Shown here: in pieces, positions 55,620-64,000 of the stretch | Position numbering within the stretch: the stretch's first letter is position 1 | Layout: each line of letters starts with the position of its first letter | Position numbers and translations under genes: made by a program | Notes under the pieces: model-generated | What the model was told of the DNA's origin: nothing | Database searches by the model: none | What the model saw: only the letters and a program-made list of their open reading frames with translations | Origin: Anisodus tanguticus | Lineage: Eukaryota > Streptophyta > Magnoliopsida > Solanales > Solanaceae | Direction of reading: 5' to 3' | Length of the DNA stretch: 64,000 nt | Assembly (NCBI GenBank): GCA_034509755.1 | Contig: CM067539.1 | Location: 21,299,001 to 21,363,000, forward strand

Positions 55620-57944
55620 TTGGTCAAATTGCTCGACGTCGCTTCCACCTCCGTCGGATAAGATGTCGTTGTAGTTTTCGTCTTCTTCTTCGTTGATCCC
55701 CGGTTGACCGCATCTTCTCCGCTCTGTTCTTATCTAATCTCTGAATAATACTGTAATCTCCAAGCTGTCTCCCGCTAATGAGTGTATGTGCTCTCCTATT
55801 TGAAATCTGTCAGCAGAAAAAGCGTTTTTAGACGCTGTTGATGACGCTTAAATGTTCAACACATCTCAGGTCATCTTTGACAGTGTCGGAAATGTCTTCT
55901 CATTCTCCCAACAATATTTCAGCAAGTCTTCACGTCCTTCTTCATTGAGAACTGTTTGGTACGGTACAACACCCTACAAAACAAAAACATCAAACTGGCT
56001 AACTTTGTTTGTAGTGTTACCACTATACATTCTATGTCTAAGGCTTTCAATACTAGCCGCAGAAATGACATGTCTTTTTTGAGGTTGTGTTGAAGAAGAA
56101 GAAGATGGTTTGGAAGCACGTTGGTTGCTAGCACTTTCTTATTGGTAATGCCTATATACTTTTTTGCATTAATCTTTTATGCTACACAACACTTCTTCTT
56201 TAGTTTGTTCAATAGGTGGTGGGTCATTTGGATTTTTTGGAGTTGGAGGTGTAAGTAATGTTATACAATCATAAATAGTTTCAATTAGTGCTTTACAACC
56301 GTCTATTTTAATAGCCGGATTTAATACATCACCAATAGTATAAATAGTGGGAATATGAATAAAATATTTTTTAATTTGATAAATATTTTTTTAATAGGTG
56401 CCTTATAAGCTGGTTTTCCATATATTCACTAAGTAATAAAAATATTAGAGTTATGTAAAACAACATAGTAGAAATAGTAGGATAATATATACCGGAAAAT
56501 TCTTTTGTTGCTTGAAAAAATTTCTCTAGAAATGCAATAAGTTCTGAAATATTTTCTCAATTGTTATCTACAACCATATCAGTTGGATTTCGATTATGGG
56601 GGTTAAAAAATAAAGTTATAGATCTTCTATAATCATAAGCAACAAGTAGTTGTTCATATAAAGAATTCCACCTAGTCGCTACTTCTTGGAGAATTTTTCT
56701 ATAAGGTAGTCCGCAATCATGACAAGTTTTTTTATATTTTTTTTGTTGTATTCTATTACTTCTAAAAATAAAGTTTATAGAAAATTGTATTTTATTAAGA
56801 ATGTCTGCAAAAAGTGTTTGATCATCCTTTACAACTAAATTATAAATATGGCACGCACATTTTATATGAAAATTATTTGGAAAAGATGGAGTTAAAAAAT
56901 CTTTTATAATTCTAATAGCATAATTATTAGAAGAATCATTATCTAATGTAATAGTCATAATTTTATCAGTTATGTCATAATAATCGCAAACTGAATAAAT
57001 TTTTTCTGAAATAAAAGTATCAGTGTGCCTATAATCTATATATCTATACACTAAAATACGTTTTTGCATAGACCATTTATAACCTATCCAATGACATGTT
57101 ACCGTTAAATAATCATGGTCGTTAATACTACGGCCTATATCAGACGTGATAGATACTTTACCAGGAAAATGATATAAGGAATAACGTAAATACTGTTGAT
57201 ATTCATGTGCAAATTTAAATACATCTCTCCTAACAGTTGATCTAGGAAAACCGTTAAAAGCAGGATTATACATGTCTCTAATGTAATGAATAAAACCAGG
57301 AGAGGAAGGAAATAAAAAAGGGAAACCCTCCACAGTAACTAATTTTGTTGTTGCTTCCCTATCTCTATATTTATCATATTTAGGGCCTACAATTCCCCCG
57401 TCATATGGTTAATTTGACCCTGTACTTGGTCCGGAACAGTATGTGAACATTGTCCCGACTGAGAGGGCATTGGCGCACCCAATTTTTCAGCCAGGTATTG
57501 GTCCCACCTAGCTTTGTGAAAGTTTTGTACGTGTCTCAATAAACCTCCCGTCCCACCCTGGCTTTTTCCCATTTTAAATTTATAAACATTTTTACAAATT
57601 TGACATCTAACTACTTGATTCTCTTCGTCCCTATCAAAAAAATCCACGCATCTGATTTTAATTTTTATTTTTATTAGGCCTCGTCTCATACTAGGGGGAA
57701 TAGAAGGCGTTCCAGTTGGAGGTGCACTAGTGGGTGTGTCATCTAGATTAGTCGGTGTGTCATCTAGATTATCTTCTAAATCAAAGTGTTGTTGAGTTGC
57801 AGAAAATATATCCTCGTCTAAATCTAATGGTATTTCATGAAAAAATTCATTTTCAAGCAAATCATCCTGTCTAGGAATATGATGACTAGAAGAAGTACCC
57901 CTGTCCTTATTACCCCTACTAGAAGAAGTCTTACCCTTAAACAT
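55620..57944 (-). pseudogene. hAT transposase (BED finger, catalytic core, dimerisation domain), broken
   Basis: From 57944: a basic Ser/Gly-rich leader; a duplicated acidic motif (LDDTPT twice); a BED finger (VRCQICKNVYKFKMGKSQGG ... LLRHVQNFHKARW, with C, C, H, H ligands) up to 57387. A stop or shift follows, then 57333-56557, the hAT core (KVSITSDIGRS, VTCHWIGYKW, ITLDNDSSNN, CHIYNLVVKD, VATRWNSLYEQL). After further breaks, the C-terminal dimerisation region is readable around 55720-55960 (LNEEGREDLLKYCWENEKTF, then NAFSADRFQIGEHTHSLA). The frame is interrupted by several stops, so it is a decayed autonomous copy. Confidence 0.85.
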
Positions 57945-58419
57945 ACCTCTAAATCCTTCAATTTTAATTATATGCTAATAAATAATTAAAGATAATGAAA
58001 TAAAATGCGCTAATTAAAATAAAGAAACAATAATAATTTAATGAAGGAACGAATGTACCAAACTCCGACGTAATATCGATGTGTAATCGAGAGGTTGAAA
58101 ATTGGAACTTTGCTCGATGGATGATCCTCAAGCTAGTTGTCAACTTCACTCCCAAATGAATAAATAAAATTGAATATTTAGTAGATAATGTAGACTTGTA
58201 GAGAGATAGATTGAGAGATTGTAGGAAGATTTGTGAGAAAGATGAAGAGAAAATGAGGTATTTATAGTTGGAAAATTGGGTTAAAGTGTAAATATAATAA
58301 CTTAGGGGTTAAAAATAAATATTAAGGGGGTAGGGGGTTCAGGGAGGGGGATGGGGCGAGGCCAAAAATGGTCGTTGCACAACAGCCAAAATATAAAATG
58401 GTCGTTGTGGAACGGTTAT

Positions 58420-58604
58420 TTTGTGCAAAGGGGAGGGGATCGGGCAGGACATGGGGCGGGACGGGGCTATCGGGACTAGGGCGGGACGAGCAAGGTCCCG
58501 TCCCGATTCAAATCCCGTTACCGATATTTTTTTAAGCGGGGTAGTGGCGGGATCGGGGCGGGGCGGGGTTGGGACCGGACCGACCGCCCCGTTGGCCAAT
58601 CCTA
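58420..58604. repeat. G/C-rich subterminal array, right end of hAT copy C
   Basis: Units such as GGGGCGGGAC, ATCGGGACTAGGGCGGGA and GGATCGGGGCGGGG. The corresponding left-end block is about 55127-55330. Confidence 0.7.
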
Positions 58605-58840
58605 CTCTAGGATCTTACTGAATGACCCCTAAGAAGCGGCCTCTCACTTCTATACGTGTATAGGTAGACTCATCAATAATGTCCACAACGCATTCCACAT
58701 AGCTATAAGTCTATTAAGGACTTATAGTCCAACCTTTACCTGTTGTGGTAAACAAAAGTGCATAGGTCAGATATAGAGCTTTCGAAATAGTATCACCCCC
58801 ACTATTTCCAAATTATGCACCTTGAGATGTATCCAAGTTT
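58605..58840. other. Copia 3' non-coding region beside the hAT insertion
   Basis: Sequence between the hAT right end and the RNase H C-terminus. It resumes on the other side of the hAT at 54885-55126. Confidence 0.6.
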
Positions 58841-61800
58841 CTATCTCACCAATGTCCAATATTGAATTGCCTTTTTAACTCTCACATTAAGATGCCAAAT
58901 ATATAACTTGTACCTTAGAATAGAGTTGGTTTCAATCAAGACATCGTTTATCGGTAATAGCCCCATATCTCGCATGACCTTTTTGATCTTATCTCCCGAT
59001 AATGATTTTGTTAACGGATCTTCTAGCATTTGCTTTGTTGGAAGATATTCAAGTGTGATTTCCCCCTTCTTAACCATACTTTGAACATGATTATATCTCA
59101 TAGAAATATGTTTACTATGATTAGATTTTCTCTTATTCTTTGCATTGTAAATCACATCTTGATTGTCGCAATACAAAGTTATAAGACCCTTCTTTGGTTC
59201 TATAGAAGGAATAGTTTTTAGGAATCTTCTAAACTACAAAAACTCTTTGTCAGCCATTGACATGGCTATATATTCAGATTCTATTGAAGATAAAGCAACA
59301 ACTTTGCTTTTTCGAAGCCCAAGAAACTATGGCACCTCCAACAGTGAATAACCATCCACTAGTTGACTTAGAATCACTTGCATCTGATACCCAATTTGCA
59401 TCACTAAAACACTCAAGTATAGATGCATTGCATTTGTAATTCAAACTATAATTCTTTGTTGACTTCAAGTACCTTAGTACTCGTTTTAGTTCCTTCCAAT
59501 GATCTTCTCCCGGATTGCTAGTAAATCTACTCAATATGCCAATAGAACACGCAAGATCAAGTCTTGTGTGATTCACCACATACATAATACTACCGATTAT
59601 TTTGGCATATTCTTCTTGATTTATAATTTTTCCTTCATTTGGAACTAATTTTACGGTTGGATTGATAGGACTTGTACTATCATTGCAGTCAAAGTAATTA
59701 AACTTCTTTAACACTTTCTCAATGTAATGAGATTGTGTTAGAATGTAAGTTCCTCCTCTCTTGAGCACTTTGACTCCCAATATGACATCAACATGACCTA
59801 AATCCTTTATGTCAAAATCTTGCTTTAAAAACTCTTTGGTCTCATTCACACATTTTATGTCAGAACCAAAGATAAGCAAGTCATCAACGTATAAAGTCAT
59901 CACTACTTTATACTCAAGAGTAACCTTAGTAAAAACACAACTTTCTACTTTGCTACTCTTAAATCCGAACCTTTTAATTTCTTGCTTAAACTTTTTGTAC
60001 CATTGTTGTGGTGCTTGTTTAAGCCCATACAGAGACTTTTTTAATTTGCATACTTTATGTTCTTCACCCTTAATAACATAACCTTCAGGTTGATGCAAAT
60101 AAATTTCCTCATCCAAGTCTCCGCTTAAGAACACAATATTATCATCCATTTGATGAACCTCTAATCCATACATAGATGCAATAGCAAACATGGTTCTGAT
60201 TGATGTGAATTTAGAAACGGCAGAGAATGTCTCAAAATAATCAATTTCTTCTTTTTGACTATAACCTTTGGCTACCAATCTAGCCTTGTACTTATCAATA
60301 GTATCATCAGTTTTGAGTTTCTTTTTCAGAACCCACTTGCAACCAATATGTTTAGTCATAGAAGGTAAATCAACAAGAGTCCAAGTTTGGTTTTCAAGTA
60401 TAGACTTGATTTCATCATCCATGACTCTTTTCCACATATCAGAATCTGATTGTGACATAGCTTCTTGAATTTTTTTTGGATCCTCTTCTAATATGTAAGT
60501 CAACATATCAGGACCAAAATTCTTTTCAATTCTATGTCTCTTACTTCTCCTTAATTCGATTATTTCATCATTCTCCTTTTCTTCTAAATTCTCATCATTC
60601 ACAATTTCATTTCCGGTTGCATGCTCATTAATATCAAGTTCACCAAATAAATCATTATTTATTTCTATTTTATCAGCATCACGAATATTCAAGTGTTCAT
60701 AAAATATAGCATCCGCAACCTCAAATACACTATTATCATGAAGCCTAAGAAATCTATATGCTTTACTCATAGCAGAATAACCAATAAAAACATATTTAAC
60801 TGCTCTACTACCAAGTTTTGGCCTTTTCAAAGTTGCGTCCAAAACATATGCAATACAACCTCATACCCTTAGATGTTTAATACTAGGCTTACACCCAATA
60901 AACAACTCAAATGGAGTTTTTATATGTTTCTTGTTTACAATCCTGTTAGTAATGTAACAAGAACTCAATAGTGCCTCTCCCCAATAACTCGTTGGTAATT
61001 TTGAATGTATTAGCATGGCACTAACCATTTTCATTAAGGATCTATTTTTTCTTTTGGCCACTCCATTTTGTGGTGGAGTATTAGGTGCTGAAAATTCTCT
61101 AACAATTCCATTTTGTAAACAAAATGATATAAACTCATTAGATAGATATTCACCACCCCTTTCCGACCTCAAACATTTGATCCTTAAATTATTTTATTTT
61201 CAACTTCCTCCTTGAAGATTTTAAACTTATTAAAGGCCTCGTCTTTGTTTTTAAGCAAGTACACATAGGTGAATTTTGAATAATCATCAATAAAAGTTAT
61301 GAAATATCTTTTACCACCTTTAGTAATATGCTCTTTATTACCACAAATATCCGTATGAATAAATTCAAGTAAACCATTTGTTCTAACAACACTTTTGAAA
61401 GAAGCTTTAGTCAATTTGGATTGAGAGCAACATTCACAAGTTTTTGTGGTAAAAGTTTTAGAGGACTTAGAAATAAAATCATTTGAAATCATGTGATATA
61501 GCATTTATACCAGTATGTCCTAGTCTATAGTGTCAATTATCATGATCATCAACATTAAGTAAAACATCAGAAAAGTAAGCAGAAGATGCAGTCTTATTAT
61601 AATCAACATTCAATAAGTACATTTTGTCTTTCATGTAGCCTTTTCCTATAAACTTTTCATTCTTAGTGATAGTCACTTTTTGGGAACCAAAGGCTACTTT
61701 GAAACCATTTTCGTCCAATTTGTGGACCGATACAAGATTCTTCCTCATAGAGGGGATATGATACACAATTCTCAGAGTTAAAGTATTTTCCGAAGTGAGG

Positions 61801-62862
61801 GGAAGAACAACAGTGCCTACGCCAAGAACTTCGCTTAATCACGCATTTCCCATGTAGACGACCTTGGCCTCTTTCACCATTTCATATGTCTTGAAAAAAC
61901 TCTTGTTTGGGGTAACATGACAGGTAGCACCTGAGTCCACCCACCAATCAGTAGTGCCATTGTTGACAAGGCATACTTCAGACATGACAGCGACAAAGTC
62001 TTTGTCATCAATCACATTGGTTTGTTCCTTTTTCTTGTCTTTCCCCTTACGGTGATGGCATTCCCTAGCATAGTGGCCGGGTTTGCCACAAACATAACAA
62101 CTGCCTTTCTTTTTGTTATTTCTGTTATCGTCATTCCCATTTTTCTTAAAGAATTTCCTTTTCTTGGACGTTCCTTGGTTTCCCTTAGAAGTTCCATGAA
62201 GGGTTTTCTCATAAACATGATTCACACCATCATTCTTCGAAGAAACTGAACCATCTCTTCTAATGTTTTCGGTCTCAATTCGAATGCCCTGAAGAAGTTC
62301 ATCCAAAGAGATATGCCTCTTCTTGTGTTTTAGTTTCTTTTGGTAATCTTTCCATGAAGATGGAAGTTTACCAATGATGGTTGAAACTTGAAAAGTTTCA
62401 GAAATGGGTTCACCAGCATCTACACATTCTGTTGCTATATCATTTAACTCGTTAACCTGATCAATGACAGGTCGAGAATCCACCATCTCGTATTCAACAT
62501 ACTTGTTAACCAAAAAAGACTTATTACCTTCATTTACATACCTTCATTTTATAACATTCCAGAGTTCTGTTGCGGATGTGAAATACGTTGAACATTGTGT
62601 TGTTCATCGACTGCAGAATGGTGTAGCGGCAAACGAAATCATTTTTCCATTTGTCCGGCTTCTCTGTTGCCTCAGTCTTTTGTTCTTCAGTTGCATCTGG
62701 ATCAGTGACTTCCTCCGGACAACCTTGAAACAGAACATAGAATACCTTTGCAATTGTCAAAAGGTACTCCATCTTTAGACTCCAACGCTTGTAGTTGAGT
62801 CAGTTCTGCCTTTCTAATTTGTCTCCATCGTTCAACTGCGTCTTAACCAATACTGACTCCAT
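58841..62862 (-). pseudogene. Copia gag-pol polyprotein, broken in several places
   Basis: Domain order as in plant Copia: gag (start MESVLVKTQLNDGDKL at 62862; then DKWKNDFVCRYTILQSMNN, IGKLPSSWKDYQKKLKHK), zinc knuckle CYVCGKPGHYARECHH (about 62045-62105), protease WWVDSGATCHVTPNKSFF (about 61890-61950), integrase zinc region and core (about 61504-60860, HTDICGNKEHITKGGKRYF, FIDDYSKFTYVYL, and PQNGVAKRKNRSLMKMVSAM), RT (about 60480-59600, KWVLKKKLKTDDTIDKYKAR, LYVDDLLIFGSD) and RNase H (about 59450-58841, DANWVSDASDSKSTSGWLF). The longest frame is 60842-59274. Stops or shifts occur near 62760, 62530, 61840, 61530, 61180, 60850 and 59270. Key catalytic residues remain. I infer a Tork-like lineage, not firmly. 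Confidence 0.9.
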
Positions 62863-62890
62863 TGCATAAATTTAATACCTTTAAAATTAT

Positions 62891-63487
62891 TGTATAATAG
62901 GGTAATGGAATTAAGAATAGGTTAGGCACACCGAAAAATGATGTTATCTTTAAAGGTATTAATTACTCTCTCTCAGGTGTAAAAGGTTCACTGAGGAATT
63001 AACCTTCCAGGATACAAAACCTATATTCTCAGAAATCCGAAAGTTACATTAATGAATTTCAGAAACAAAAATCGCACGTATAAAATATAGACTTTAAAGA
63101 AAGAATAAATCTTAGAGAAGGGGAATTTCAAAAGCAGAAATTGTGTTTTGTTTTCTATAATGTATATTGTATATTCGTTTCTGCAAATCACTGAGTATTT
63201 ATGGATACTCAATGGTTGCCCTGAAACGTTGCAACATATTCACGAATGGATATTTCCGTTGAAGCTACTATTGGTTTTCCTCCATAATGAATGGAAGCCA
63301 AGAGCTTGCCCAACATGTCAAACCCATTAACTCATTTTATAGCTGCAAAGAAGTTCAAACTTCTTCTCAAACACCAATGTGATACAAATGACTCTTTACT
63401 TATAAAACATCAATATGGGACAATTGACTATGTGGGACAAGTGACTCAATTATGATGAAAATATCCCTATCCAATGGATATATAACA
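62891..63487 (-). repeat. Copia 5' LTR
   Basis: Minus-strand start TGTTATATATCCATTGGATA (63487), end TTATACA (62891). Next to it, on the internal side, a recognisable tRNA-Met primer site is absent or too degenerate to call. The LTR should contain the element's promoter. Confidence 0.8.
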
Positions 63488-64000
63488 GTTTCTCGTTCAG
63501 CATCTCAAGTACTCAAAGCATGCCATGTTTTGAGTATTTATTTATATCAACTCACACCAATTGTTTTGTTGAGTGTATTTGTATACTAGTTAATTAACAC
63601 TTATACTTTAAATAATTCACCAGAGACCATCTTTATTTTGAGATTCTGAGAACTGTACTACCACATGTTTGTTCAGTATATACTAATATTGATTGGCATT
63701 ACAACTTAAGGAGTAATATAGAAGTAGAATTATATCTAGTTCAGTATAATTTTGCCTAAGTGAATAATACTGTATAAACACCTTCTATATTTGTATGTTC
63801 ATGAATGGTCACTTAATTTTAACTTTATTTAACAAAAAATATTAAACTATTTTTAGTAATAAAAAAGTCACTCGATTTTAATTAAATACCATGAAAGTCA
63901 TTAAACTATTTTTTTATGACGAAAAAATTACTCAACTTTGTTCAAGCATTACAAAAAGTAATTACGAGGCAAAGAGACATTTTATCATACTTATCTTGAA
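63488..64000. other. Right edge of the window
   Basis: AT-rich, non-coding. Near 63800-63960 a motif like ATTAAACTATTTTT with TCACTCGATTTTA recurs a few times, probably a degraded repeat. Nothing else recognised. Confidence 0.5.

Larger units (their letters stand above)
55127..58604 (-). mobile_element. hAT transposon, copy C (3478 bp), nested in the Copia element
   Basis: Left end TAAGGGTGGCCAACGGGGCG, right end GCCCCGTTGGCCAATCCTA. The 8-bp flanks are TTCTAGGA (55119-55126) and CTCTAGGA (58605-58612), one mismatch, consistent with an aged target duplication. Both ends have G/C-rich subterminal arrays (about 55127-55330 and 58420-58604). Internally it has a full-length but broken transposase gene (about 55620-57944). 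It is the most complete family member here and could be the structural parent type of copy B. Confidence 0.92.
54267..63487 (-). mobile_element. Copia LTR retrotransposon with both LTRs, interrupted by hAT copy C
   Basis: Minus-strand order: 5' LTR (63487-62891), gag-pol (62862-58841), a non-coding 3' region in which hAT copy C is inserted (55127-58604), a purine tract AAGTGAGGGAT, and the 3' LTR (54884-54267). Without the hAT the element is about 5.7 kb. The two LTRs are visibly diverged (substitutions and small indels), so the insertion is not recent. A matching 5-bp target duplication was not found at the proposed borders. Confidence 0.9.

Noticed and set aside
1..63487. A new multi-gene biological system
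   Set aside because: All coding parts are either well-known plant housekeeping genes or remnants of known transposon classes; no unexplained conserved gene cluster was found.

Overview
The window is nuclear DNA of a flowering plant, most likely a member of the Solanaceae. It is AT-rich and holds three intron-rich genes, all on the minus strand, surrounded and invaded by many kinds of transposable element. The family-level guess rests on many RTE-type LINE tails ending in (TTG)n, the tail type shared with the tobacco TS SINE, and on the general mix of MITEs and SINEs. The species cannot be named from sequence alone.

Genes. (1) eIF3b, translation initiation factor 3 subunit B, lies at 5324-12686 in 11 exons, and all splice phases agree with a 717-residue product. 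(2) An NDUFAF3-type complex I assembly factor lies at 20061-26054 in 5 exons, 167 residues. (3) COX10, the mitochondrial protohaem IX farnesyltransferase, lies at 35539-52152 in 7 exons, 436 residues, with a 9.7-kb sixth intron full of nested insertions. All three read as intact. The last two both serve respiratory-chain assembly (complex I, and haem A for complex IV).

Layout. 1-4626: end of a hAT transposon, then four MITE-like elements. 4627-12686: eIF3b, with an RTE LINE in intron 7 on the opposite strand. 12687-17198: duplicated AT-rich sequence and a truncated Gypsy (5' LTR plus gag/protease). 17199-20060: no gene seen. 20061-26054: NDUFAF3, with a SINE and an RTE fragment in introns. 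26262-30705: a second truncated Tat-like Gypsy (5' LTR, gag, protease, RT, RNase H). 30877-34912: a segment bounded by two outward-facing Helitron 3' ends, holding an 84-bp tandem array, TA microsatellites and possible captured exon pieces. 35539-52152: COX10; intron 6 holds a 5.2-kb L1 LINE with a 15/16-bp target duplication, itself hit by a plastid rpoB fragment and an LTR-element fragment. 52194-53930: an 88-bp tandem repeat directly upstream of COX10, with an internally deleted hAT in the third unit. 54267-63487: a Copia element with both LTRs, into which a 3.5-kb copy of the same hAT family has jumped. 63488-64000: nothing recognised.

The most notable points are the hAT family (two long, decayed copies plus one deletion derivative with a perfect 8-bp target duplication about 220 bp upstream of the COX10 start codon), the facing pair of Helitron ends, a 23-bp L1 micro-insertion with a 16-bp duplication in COX10 intron 1, and a plastid rpoB fragment lying exactly at the L1 ORF1/ORF2 junction. 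No new defence or enzymatic system was found.
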